Source of the DNA: Xestospongia bergquistia
Taxonomy: Eukaryota; Porifera; Demospongiae; Haplosclerida; Petrosiidae
DNA: 64,000 nt
Assembly (NCBI GenBank): GCA_963965975.1
Contig: OZ014422.1
Location: 1,364,001-1,428,000 of the forward strand
Reading direction: 5' to 3'
The translations under genes and the position numbers were made by a program. Of this stretch, positions 31,913 to 42,775 are shown piece after piece. The notes beneath the pieces are model-generated. The model was not told the origin of the DNA. It did not search any database and was given only the letters and a program-made list of their open reading frames with translations. The first letter of the stretch is position 1. The number at the start of each line of letters is the position of its first letter.

Positions 31913-32063
31913 TGGTGTCAAGTAACAGCATGCACACTTTCTAAAACCCGCCTGAACGCGCTGGAGTATTAGGCGGACAGGAAATGAAGGGTTAAGAACT
32001 TGAATATTATTAATAATTCATTAATTAAGATCAAATATTACGGCATGTTCAAAACACATGTAA

Positions 32064-32747
32064 TTAAGGTACAGATAAAGCTTCTTGTAAATGTCCAATT
32101 GGTTCTCTAAGATCTTCTTCAAGTGAATACAACATCCCTGTAAAATGAAAGAATATATTTTGCACTAAAATAGTTGCCATGGCTACTGAGACTGACCTGT
32201 ATTAGAATCACTATTAGCGATAAAAGTAAGAACAAGAGGTAAATAATTAAACTGTATTACCTGTAATTGTTAGTGACCTATATCATTAATTGTCTTAAAT
32301 TAAAGGGGCTGACCTGATAACCAGCATAATATGAGATAATACTAGTGTTCTTACCAACTCCCAGTTTACTAGCCTAAATAAAATGCAATAACAACTTTTA
32401 GAATTCCATTCCTGATATTTCATACTGTAATATCCACATTCCAAATATTCAATACTATTATCTGTAATACCCTCATTCCAATATTCCATGCTACATCACA
32501 TTATTGATACCTGTTCACTTGCAATGGCAAACGTTCCCATAAAAATTGGTTTAATAGCAGCTGTTGGTAAGTCATCAGAATGAGCTAAAGAAACAACATT
32601 TAATTACTATAAGAGTAGGTGTGGTCGTCATATACAGTACCTTCAACTATTTGTACTCCATCTCGATCTGTTATTAATATACACTGTAGTCCTGCCACTC
32701 TATCGTAGAAATAAAAATTAATAGATGCTAACTATAATAGTACAATA

Positions 32748-32793
<46 letters not shown>

Positions 32794-33237
32794 CATGTAT
32801 GTATTTAAATACAAATATTTAATACATTTTATTTTTATCTTCTTATGTTAAAACTTAATATACATTTGATTTATACCAGAAAGAACAATAAAAACATTTT
32901 GGCATAAATTATGTTGTATAACTAGTAAATTCCGTGAGTATTTTAGACGTTTCCTCGTTGTTACTAAAATAGCAACAGACATAATGTACTACTACGTTTT
33001 GGTCTCAAAATATATGGCTTAAAGTTAGTGTGATGACGTCATCTCTTGTATGACGATTATAAATTTATAATGTCAATTTTAATAGAAGGCAAAGTTTAAG
33101 TGTCTGTGATAAATGTTATACAGCTAAGGATGGAGTAAACACTTACAAAGGTAGATGTCTTTTCAGTACAGACTGAATACCCTATATATAAAAGAGAATA
33201 TAGCAAATATCAACACACAATGTCTTACTTCATCCAT
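32064..33237 (-). CDS. LAMTOR3: LAMTOR3 (MP1), Ragulator subunit
   Basis: Seven short exons give 124 residues, the same length as human LAMTOR3. The order is MDE/GIQSVLKRHLP, VAGLQCILITDRDGVQIVE, HSDDLPTAAIKPIFMGTFAI, ASKLGVGKNTSIISYYAGYQ, VIQFNYLPLVLTFIANSDSN and MLYSLEEDLREPIGHLQEAL. This is a roadblock/longin fold. LAMTOR3 pairs with LAMTOR2 in the lysosomal Ragulator complex that docks Rag GTPases and mTORC1, and it also scaffolds MEK1-ERK. It ends 151 bp from the USP7 start and lies head to head with PDPK1. A (TA)n run fills much of one intron. Confidence 0.95.
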
Positions 33238-33360
33238 GGCTTTCAAAAGTGAGGCGTGACCTCATAAAGGGGTGTGGTCATTACAACGGTACTTCCTTCT
33301 TCACTCAGAGTTGTACTACCTTGGCACACACGACATCAATTCCACAAATCACTCGCAAAA
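33238..33360. promoter_or_regulatory. Compact bidirectional promoter, LAMTOR3/PDPK1
   Basis: Only 123 bp separate the two divergent start codons, so both 5' UTRs and core promoters must overlap here or extend into the coding regions or first introns. No TATA box is evident. The centre (about 33253-33280) is GTGAGGCGTGACCTCATAAAG, which includes a near-palindromic TGACCTCA-like motif. Confidence 0.65.
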
Positions 33361-36300
33361 ATGGCAACAGTTGCAGAATCTGTTCCAGTTCCAAAGAAAT
33401 CAAAAGAAGATTTCACGTTTGACAAGATTATTGGAGAAGGCTCTTACTCCACAGTATGTTGGCCTCAGTACTTGATGTTTTTATTATGTGTATGTGGTGT
33501 CGTATATATTATATATGTGCGTGTGTGTTGTCTAGCCACCAGTGGCCGGTCATTTGGTTCTTATTTCAAACTTATCCAGTAGTGTTTACTAAAACTAGTA
33601 GTTTCAGTGTGAACTGACAGTCATTGCAACGAACAATAGAGTCGTTGACTGTTTTCTTAACAACAAACTTCTCATTACCGTTCAAAACAAAGTTTCAGAA
33701 TACATTTCCCTTTATTTAGTTATTTATCAAAATATTGTCAACACACACTGAGCATAAAAATATGCATTCACTGAACCTTCTTGCAACACATGGGTGATTT
33801 CATTCGTCTAAAAATACAAGCAGTAATGTAGGAAAAAAGAAGGATATCCTTTGTGTGAGACGTCTGATATTTTTGGACTTGCATTGTATATATATTATGT
33901 ATGCGTGCAGGTGCATGTATGTCTGTGTACATATATCCATATGAGTATGGTTTTGCTAAATCATCCAGACATACATGTTGTTGATACATTTACAGATTAT
34001 CATGTAAACAGGTTGAATTCTATACCAACCAATGTTCTGTTAAATAAATATTGTTTGTATGATATACTATACTTAGGTTGTCTTGGCTACTGAGAAGGCC
34101 ACCAAGAAACGTTATGCCAGTAAGTTCAATAAATAGCAGTCTATCTTCAGTTACTTAGTATTGTTACAAAATGTTTGAGTGATATATTTGCTTAACTAAA
34201 ATAATTATAATGTTAAGAAAAGACATTTTTTCCATCATATTTGGTGATAGGTTTTTAAATAATTTTAATTGAGATATTTTATTACACAATTAAGTTAAAA
34301 TTGTAATCCTTTTGTTTTATAGTTAAAATTCTTGAAAAACGTCACATCATTAAAGAAAAGAAAGTACAATATGTGAGCCGAGAAAAAGACGTTTTGACAC
34401 GTCTTGACCATCCTTTCTTTGTAAAACTCTACTTCACATTTCAAGATAAAGATAATCTTTGTATCCCACTAATCCAATAATTTGATTATTTAAATTAGAG
34501 GACATGTAATGATCCTTAATTGATTGTGTTAGATTTTGGATTAAGCTATGCAGAACGTGGTGAGCTGTTAGATTACTTGAGAAAGGTATAGCACAATATA
34601 GTCTTGTAATTAATGTACTCATCTCTCTCTCCTTCCCTCCCTCTCGCTCACTCTCTCTCTCTCTCTCTTCAGGTTGGGTCATTTGATGAGATGTGTAGTC
34701 GATTTTATTCAGCAGAAATCATCATTGCATTGGAATATCTTCACAGCAAGGGAATTATACATAGGTATAATCTACTGCTTATCTTATGCACTCAATATTA
34801 GTATATCGGCAATTTTTGCGTACATATACTATAATTATTATATGATGATATCGTAATGTTGTTGACAGATAATTTAGACAAGTTAAATAAACACAAAGCT
34901 ATTTTGATGTTGTTTCTAGTCAATCTATAATATAGATGTTGTAGTATTACTATGATTATATCATTGTGTGTTTGTGTACTGAATTCATTCAATGTCCTTC
35001 ATGTCATGTGTTGTTGGAGCAACTGACTACTGCTCGTGTGTTCCTAGCTAAATATGCAGTTTTTTGATTATTCTTGTAGGATCTTTTTTCTTGATCATAT
35101 TAATATTTTGATTGAATTAGATATTATATTATCAATTGATTATATTTGTAGAGATTTGAAACCAGAAAATATACTACTAGGGGAAGATATGCATATACAA
35201 GTCACTGACTTTGGCACAGCAAAGATATTCAATTCTGAAGATGAAGGTACTTACAGCAGCCATTTTTGCTAATGTATTTAAGAATGACAATTTTCTGTAA
35301 TCAAAGAAAGACAGAAGTTCATAAACAGTTGTGTAAAGGCATCATTCCTCTGCATTTTTAGTATTATTGATTAGTTAGGCTTCATAAATAAACTTGAAAA
35401 TGATAGTTAGAGTGTGTTTATTTCTAATCTTCTAATCACATGTTCTATTTCTGGTTGTTATGGTTACAGAAAGAGCCAGTTCTTTTGTTGGGACTGCAGA
35501 GTATGTATCACCTGAACTATTACAAAGTAAAGTGGCCTATAAAAGGTAAAGACCACACCCACATCTACATGTAGTACATGTATGTTGTGCGTGATTGGTA
35601 AATTAATGATGTACTACGTTATTTGAATGAACTGTTGATTTTCAGGTTAAAATTTGTGAGTTAAATCATGTTAGATCAAGTGTTTGGTCCGTCAATAATC
35701 TTATATTTCACAAAAGAGTTACAAAAGCAACAAACTCATTAATACCCATTTTTTGAAGTCAAAAATTATGTCACAATCACTTGTTGTCTAAAAGAAGCTT
35801 GACAAGGAATAAGAACACTACATTCTAAGTATTTCTAAATATTATTAGTATCTGTTAGCATACGTATGTATGTGTTCGAGAGTAGAGTGTTAACATTTAT
35901 AACTAAAATTTTGCTAAACAATTAACTATAGTTCTAACTGTAGCATAATGTTTATAACACTATTATTAGGAAGTAGTGAACACATATTATATTATTTTGT
36001 TCTCTACAGCTCTGACCTGTGGGCATTAGGTTGTATAATATATCAATTTTTAGCTGGAAGACCTCCATTTCATGCAGCGTAAGTGATAATACCATTTTAC
36101 ATCTGCTCTAACCAAGTACTCATGTATTATAGAAATGAATACTTATGTTTTCAGAAGATCATTAAGATGGACTATTCTATTCCTGATGGTTTTCCTGACA
36201 ATGCTAAAGATTTAGTCATTAATTTATTGGTACAACTTGTTAGCTGTTAGTATAAATTACAGTAGTTTTTCCTTTACTAACAGGTCTTGGATTACACCAA

Positions 36301-37916
36301 GAGATTAGGATGTGAACAGATGGGTGGATACTGGCTTTTAAAAGAACATTTATTCTTTAAAGGTATTTGCACTAGTGGTTTGTTTGTAATGATATTCATG
36401 GTTTGGTTGTTCTCTAGATGTTGATTGGCCTAACATACCTAAACAAACCCCACCCACTTTACTACCCTACCTACCGTCTAATACAAAAGGCGAAGGAGGA
36501 TGGCACAGTGATTATAATGTAGGATCAGTCATCAATTTTTGTTAATTCATATTACTGTCATATTTAGATGCCTTCTTCAACAAGTGAACAAGATTTTGAA
36601 GATCGTTTCCTACAATGTTTTGGACTTGGTGATCCAGATCTTACAGGCACACGAGATCGTTCTTCAACAGAACAAGAAGCAGTGGAAAGAGAAGAAAAAC
36701 TCAAAATGCAGGCTTCTACATCACAATGGTACTTAGAGAGAGATTAGTGGAATATTTTGTCAGTGGAGAGAAAGGGAGCTTAGGAAAATAGGGAGTGAGG
36801 AATTTAGTTATTGAAATATATACTGAAATGTAATTATCATTAAGTTATTATTGTACATCCTTGGTAGGCATCAATTTGTGAATAATGAATTAATTATTAA
36901 AGCTGGACTCGTTGACAAAAGAAAGGTATTATTTCGTATCTAAAACTTGTTATGATGTCATCGTACTTTTAACTATACCCAGGGTATGTTCTCTAAGAGG
37001 AGACAACTTATTTTGACTGATGCTCCACGACTCTATTATGTTGATCCAGTTGCTATGGTGCTAAAAGGAGAAATACCCTGGTAATTTAAAGTTGATTAAT
37101 TTATAGTAGTTTTATTGTGATTTTTACTTCAGGTCTAGTAAAATGAGATTTGAACAGAAAAATTTTAGAATTTTCTTTGTACATACAGTAAGTGTGGGTC
37201 AGCAATGAGGTAGAAAGAAGTGGGGTCAATAATGATGTGTTACTACATGGATAAACTATACTTGCTATCAGTAGTTGCTATGCATGCCTTCCCACATAAT
37301 AGCAGTTTACTGCCAAAGGACCACCTCTATGTTCATTAAAGTAGTAGAATTTTCCTCCTTTCCTACTGTAAATCATAATACAATTAACATTATGTATTTG
37401 TCTGTGAACATTATGAATAGATGCTATGTCATATCTTTAAAATGTTATGTAGCACATTTAGTAATACCAAGGAAATCAAAACCTTGTCATTTTTTGCAAT
37501 ATTGAGCAAAGTCTGAAGGACACTATAGTCACATGTACAAACTTTTGGCTGTGGATAGTAACATACATTGTACTTTATATCCTTCATAGCTCTGTTAACA
37601 TACACTGTGCTTTATATCCTTCATAGCTCTGTTAACATACACTGTGCTTTATATCCTTCATAGCTCTGTTAACATACACTGTACTTTATATCCTTCATAG
37701 CTCTGTTAACATACACTGTACTTTATATCCTAGAACCTAACCCTAAGCCTTGGAACCCAAATGTATTAATTTCACATTGAAGTACAGCTTTCTGGTACCA
37801 GATCTTTATCCATTTTTTCTTTCTAGCCAAATCGGACATATTACTTAGAAGATCCCACTGGCTCAGCCAACAAGTGGGTGGACATTCTCAACAAATCTCT
37901 CAACAAATCTCATTAG
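33361..37916 (+). CDS. PDPK1: 3-phosphoinositide-dependent protein kinase 1
   Basis: About 16 exons. Exon 1 (33361-33453) is [20 protein letters not shown] plus the glycine loop IIGEGSYST. Later exons give [13 protein letters not shown] (Lys region), [33 protein letters not shown] (HRD loop), [10 protein letters not shown] (DFG), [17 protein letters not shown] (the activation-loop Ser that human PDPK1 autophosphorylates), [20 protein letters not shown], and a C-terminal PH domain ([58 protein letters not shown]) ending NKSH at 37916. PDPK1 phosphorylates the activation loop of AKT, S6K and other AGC kinases at PIP3 membranes. Intron 1 (about 620 bp) and the intron before the last exon (with a 37-bp minisatellite) are the largest. 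Confidence 0.96.
37553..37732. repeat. 37-bp minisatellite in the last PDPK1 intron
   Basis: About five units of CTCTGTTAACATACACTGTG plus CTTTATATCCTTCATAG. Units differ by single bases (GTGC or GTAC). Confidence 0.9.
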
Positions 37917-39562
37917 CAAACTGGAACTTCATCATTTTTATATAATGTATTCCTCTCTTGCTATATTCTCTGACGATAGCACATGTATACATGATGCAGT
38001 CTTGTTAATAATGTAGTTTTACAACAGCACTACAAGTTTTTTATGGCAACAAAATTCATTTCTGTTTTGTAGTATTAGACAGAAAGATAGTTGCTGTTTT
38101 GTTATAGGAAGATGGTATAATAATAAGACATTATAAAAGATAGAACAAACATCTGGATTACCAACTTTCACAAATGATATTGTAGGTTTAGAGGCTCTTC
38201 AGTCTACTTTGTATACAAGAGAAATGGGTGGATGTATTGTCTAAGTATGATGAGCATATTATGATAAGTGGAGACTGGCTAAATGACAATGTAACCCAAA
38301 ACCTGATGCTCATCCACATGTCTGGTTTTCACAATACAATTTAAGTCTGACATTGGCTTTCAAATATGATGACATCAGAATTTATCCAACTCTTACGTAC
38401 TGGTCATTGATTGATATTTCAACTATTAGTTGTAAGTTAGCTGAGGTTAATATTTATGACAGCATGAGACCTGCTCTAACTGACAAGACAAATATCTGCC
38501 ATTTTATGTCTTCCAATACAAAAGAAGGAGGTTACTCTCAAATAAGAACACTATTCCTTGTTAATACTTTGTTTACTTATGTAACTATTGTTATTGTTAA
38601 TTGCAAACTGGATCAGTCGACTGTGGGTTGTTTGTGTGCGTTTATCTCAATTTTGAGATGATGCTAGTCGATACATCTTTGACCAAAGAAAACGAGAAAT
38701 CATTTACATGTCTGTCTGTCTGAAGGCAGCTTTAAATATTTTTCAACCAGAAGGATTGTAAGAAAAATTACTAAAGTCTCTTTTTGATTGAAGTTGTTAT
38801 AATTTGATAACATAATTATAACTATAATAGCAATAATGCAAAATATGAGAAAATTATTTCAATAAAAATGACAATTTATTGTAAATTGGTACAATGAAGG
38901 TAATTTAATGATTTCATAATTAAGGTGTCAGATTTCAATGTTGAGAACAGGTTTGATATTCCTGTGATAGTCATCAGTTGATGAGTTTATGCATTTAATT
39001 TTGTTAAGGTTGGACTCACAGATAAACATTGATATGTTATGCCATAAGCAATAGATCAACTGTAACAGATGAGTGCACATTTAGATGTTTACTTTAGATA
39101 AAGTCATAACACCACATAATAAATACAAAATGCTAAACAAATTGCTTAGTTGAGTGATCCAAACATCCTATAACATTATTTTTTTAACACTGTGTTCTTT
39201 GTATTACAAATTATTTTCTCCTACCAAAATACATATTCAATTTGTTGTCATAATTTCATTAATAATGTACTCCTGTACATGTTTTCTAAAGGAAAACAAT
39301 TTATTCTAATTGTCATGGTAATTTAACATAATGAGTCAATGTTATTATTTTTAATTTAATAAACAGTATGTATACAAATGTATGTTTGGGAACATTGTAG
39401 GAGATATTATCAGTGGAGTTACTGTTCCATATCTAAACAAATGTTTGTTTATTAATTGGTAAAGTTGCAAAATGAAACCAGAGCTGTAAAATGACATATA
39501 TAATTTGTAATTAGTACTAGTATTGATAACTGAATAGTCAGTAATCTCTATAATGTGTGTGT
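37917..39562. other. Gap after PDPK1; holds a decayed protease fragment
   Basis: AT-rich sequence. 38235-38765 is the Ulp1-like relic listed separately. 37917-38230 would include the PDPK1 3' UTR. 38770-39562 shows no gene. Confidence 0.5.
38235..38765 (+). pseudogene. Decayed Ulp1-like (C48) cysteine protease domain, transposon-associated type
   Basis: Shifted frames read ISGDWLNDNVTQ, then SLTLAFKYDDIRIYP, YWSLIDISTISCKLAEVNIY then DSMRPAL, DQSTVGCLCAFIS and FDQRKREIIYMSVCL. This order matches Ulp1-like proteins that are common in sponge and cnidarian genomes, which have a WLxDxxIxxAQ start, a W-S-xSTIxC...VNVYDS block with the catalytic region, then a DCGLFAIAFA-like block and FDQxxMRxHLxxCL. 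Stops (after HNTI) and at least one frameshift break it. The usual DCG is altered to TVGC. It is probably a dead copy of a mobile-element-borne gene. Confidence 0.55.
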
Positions 39563-41245
39563 CTAACATTTAGGGATATCTGTCTTGTTATCAAAGAACA
39601 TTCTCTTAGGAAGACACCATACCCAGTTGGCAAATCGTACTGGTGGTAACTCTCTCGCAGTAGGCCAATGTCTAAATGTCTGTATCTTGTACTTAATGTT
39701 TTCAAGTTGATTTAGCCACCAATCAAACCAAATAAGACGAAGAAAAAGAATGAGAAGAAGATGCAGAGGTGTAGTTGTTCCTTGCCGATGTCTCTCAAGA
39801 GTTGCAATAACTCGATCTTCATGTTTTGGCTCATTAAGCCTGAACAGCCCAGTGTTAAATGGAGAAACAATAGCCACATACCAATGATAGATATTTCTTC
39901 TAAATAGACTTCTAAAATCTGGATAGATATTTGCTAATCTAGCAATGTTACTCACATACATGAGCCCTTCAACAATCCTGTCCAAACGTTGTGAAGAATC
40001 CACAAAATATTTCTGCCAATATTCAGCATCGTCTTTTGTTTCCTCCAATCTTTCTGCTTTTGGTTTTAATTTAAGCCTGCCACTATAAATTTTTGCAACC
40101 CAACGTGCTTGTGTTTCAATAATACCTGACATTGAGCCTATAACAGGACGAACAAAACCAACAAATGCTAAGGATGGATCATCATTATCAAAGATGTGCT
40201 TGTATCGATCACGAAACAATATTTCAGTATATTGCTCAGGGAGGAATGGAAATGCAGGCTTGTATCCAGTGGATACAATCACAACATCAAACTCTTGCTT
40301 GGATCCATCACTAAATACAACTTCCTTTCCATTGCATGATTCAATTCCACCTTTTGGAACAAATTTCTTGTAATCAATAAGATCGAGGATGTGGCCATTC
40401 TTGTTAATAAAGAGATGCATAAATGGAGAGTCATTCTTCCATTCTGGTATACCATGGCCTTGATAATTCAGCAATGACCCACTGGTAGTCCATTTACATA
40501 TCCAGCTCAACCCTGGTTTGCTGTAGTGATAAGGGGCAATTGTTGTTAGTAATTGAGATGACACCTTATCAAAAGCTTGAGGTTTTTTCCAAGGAAGGAT
40601 TTTTCCAAAGCGTCGAAAGAAATGCTGGCCTCTGGGAGCACTCCAATAGATACAACTAGTGTGATTGTACCATTCTTGACAAATATCAGCTGATGTTTCT
40701 CCACCTCCAAAAACCAAGAGTCTGCTGTTTCGATGTTCTTCTATTGGCTCCTTTATTTCTTTAGCATGGTAAATACTTCCAGTGAAATTGCCAAAGATAG
40801 CATCACGAGGATCATCAGCTATTGGCTCTCCAGTAGAAACAATCAAAAACTTGCTAGTGTACGTTATTCCTGTAGAGGTATACACGTGCCATATTTCACC
40901 TTTCTTCTCTACTTTTTCTGCAGTAGTATTGAAACGTATGTGGCGTAGCAGATCAAACTCCTCGCAGTAGGATTTCAAGTACTTGAGTATCTTAGTATGG
41001 TGGGGAAAAAGTCCTATTTCCTCAGGCATAGGATAATCAGACATTTCTGTTACAGTAGACGAAGAAGTAGTATGAGTGGTCTTCATAACTGTCTTCTCAG
41101 CAGGATCATCAGAGTAATACCACAATCCTCCAATGGCATCTCTCCTCTCCAATGCTACTACAGTCAGGCCTTCTTCTTTCATATATTTAGTAGTTACTAT
41201 GCCAGACCAGCCAGCTCCAAGAACGGTAACATCGTAGTAAGTCAT
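39563..41245 (-). CDS. Flavin-containing monooxygenase-like enzyme, copy 1 (intronless)
   Basis: A single open frame of 560 codons from MTYYDVTVLGAGWSG. The ATG at 41245 matches the paralogue start, and 23 further in-frame codons upstream are probably not used. GAGWSG near residue 10 binds FAD. FTGSIYHAKEIK fits the FxGxxxHxxx(Y/F) FMO/Baeyer-Villiger fingerprint. VFGGGETSADIC is the NADPH Rossmann motif. VVIVSTGYKPAFPF is the FATGY-like motif. The C terminus ends NWVWCLPKRMFF. Such enzymes insert one oxygen into N-, S- or carbonyl-containing substrates using NADPH. The substrate is unknown. It lacks introns in an intron-rich neighbourhood. Antisense open frames are shadows. Confidence 0.85.
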   Translation of the reverse strand: MTYYDVTVLGAGWSGIVTTKYMKEEGLTVVALERRDAIGGLWYYSDDPAEKTVMKTTHTTSSSTVTEMSDYPMPEEIGLFPHHTKILKYLKSYCEEFDLLRHIRFNTTAEKVEKKGEIWHVYTSTGITYTSKFLIVSTGEPIADDPRDAIFGNFTGSIYHAKEIKEPIEEHRNSRLLVFGGGETSADICQEWYNHTSCIYWSAPRGQHFFRRFGKILPWKKPQAFDKVSSQLLTTIAPYHYSKPGLSWICKWTTSGSLLNYQGHGIPEWKNDSPFMHLFINKNGHILDLIDYKKFVPKGGIESCNGKEVVFSDGSKQEFDVVIVSTGYKPAFPFLPEQYTEILFRDRYKHIFDNDDPSLAFVGFVRPVIGSMSGIIETQARWVAKIYSGRLKLKPKAERLEETKDDAEYWQKYFVDSSQRLDRIVEGLMYVSNIARLANIYPDFRSLFRRNIYHWYVAIVSPFNTGLFRLNEPKHEDRVIATLERHRQGTTTPLHLLLILFLRLIWFDWWLNQLENIKYKIQTFRHWPTARELPPVRFANWVWCLPKRMFFDNKTDIPKC

Positions 41246-42775
41246 GACTAGAATGCACAAACTTTTAGGGTGTGGCTGATTTATGAACAACATCGTATAC
41301 TTGCAATTTCCCAAAAATAAACGGCACAGCCAAGTTTTAGATATACGGAAGTGACCAAAAACATTCTGAAATTTGTACAGTAATTATAATGCAAACAAAA
41401 AGTTATAATTCCGTATACTATGCAGTATTAACTGCACATAAATTACTTCATTATATTTTATCACCAATAAAGAGGTAACATGTTGGCACACTGATACAGT
41501 GGAGTGCTTGGTCATAGTGAATTGATTCTTAATCTACCAGGCAGCTGCAAGTGGCCTGGAATTAATTGAAATTATAAAGGTAAAATAAATAATATTTATT
41601 GTGTAATAAACATACTAGTACATGTCATGATGTTATATCATATGCATATGTGGCTTGGATATTGCCGATCAATTGACAATGAATGCGATGTTGCCATTTA
41701 CACACATGAAGGCCAAAAGCCATCACCATTAACTCCTGTCTGTGAGGATAAAATTAGTCCAAAATTTGTCAGCTATTAACTATTGGCATCACTAAACAAC
41801 TGATTTATGGTGTTGGTTGGCAGCTGCCAGGACATTGGTCAGAAATCTCATTACTTAAATTTTTAGAGGCTACACACAAGGTAACATTATATGGCAGTTT
41901 CTGACAGTGAGTAACTTGCTAGCTATAGTATTATTACAGGTCTACAGACAGACACAACTTCAGTGCCAAATTAATAGGATATTCTAGGTTGTTTCAGTAT
42001 GTAACAGGTAAAAACTAGCCCTGTAGCTACTATTTTTAGAATGTGTGTTACTATATTTAGGGTTTAGGGAATTAGGCTCTAGTAATTATAAATAGAGAGG
42101 ATTGTTTCATCAACAGTTACACACAGCCATATTTTATGATACATGTCTCAGGTCAATATGCTTCTTCCTTTGGTATAGTCCACTCATCATTTCTTTGATT
42201 AAGAGTTTCTGGAAGTCAGGAATCACTTTGTTGTATGTCTAGTAAATTTATTATTCTTGTGCTGATAAAAATAAAATTGCTCATCAGTATCATGTTGTGT
42301 AAAATTGTTGCTGGTTTGTTTTTGATTGCTTTGATTGATTTTTATGTACACAGCAAAATTGTGGGAAAAAATGAAAAGGAGGTAATATATAATTTGGTTA
42401 CTGTTACTGTAAGTGCATCTGCAGTTTCTGTGAAGATAGAGTTTTTCTCTCAGGGGTAGTAACCAGATAGATTTTATGCTTAAAAATACAATCTATGACA
42501 TAAATATTGATTCAGGATACTGTCACAATGTCTTTAGTTACTGATCTATATAGTATTGTATGTACTTCTTCCTAAATTAAGGAAATGTTTATCGATTATT
42601 ACCAACAAAACATTTGCAAAATGACATTTTAATTATTGCTTTATAATCTTGATGATTTATTTATTAAACTAATAGTTGTTTTTATTTTTAAAAGTTTTTC
42701 TGATCAAATATATACTGATGTTATAAATAGCTATAGTACTTGGGGTGATGTACGATGCTCAGACGATTGCATTAT
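41246..42775. other. Gap between FMO copies 1 and 2
   Basis: AT-rich, with scattered short frames and no recognised gene. It contains the 5' flank of copy 1 and the 3' flank of copy 2. Confidence 0.45.

Noticed and set aside
38353..38661. An intact 102-residue gene
   Set aside because: The frame is open by itself, but homologous motifs lie in other frames on both sides, so it is part of the decayed Ulp1-like fragment.
40733..41251. Plus-strand open frames antisense to FMO copy 1 (and 42636-43028, 43946-44183 antisense to copy 2)
   Set aside because: They are shadows of the FMO genes. They recur in both copies only because the DNA is duplicated, and their composition matches the opposite strand of a coding region.
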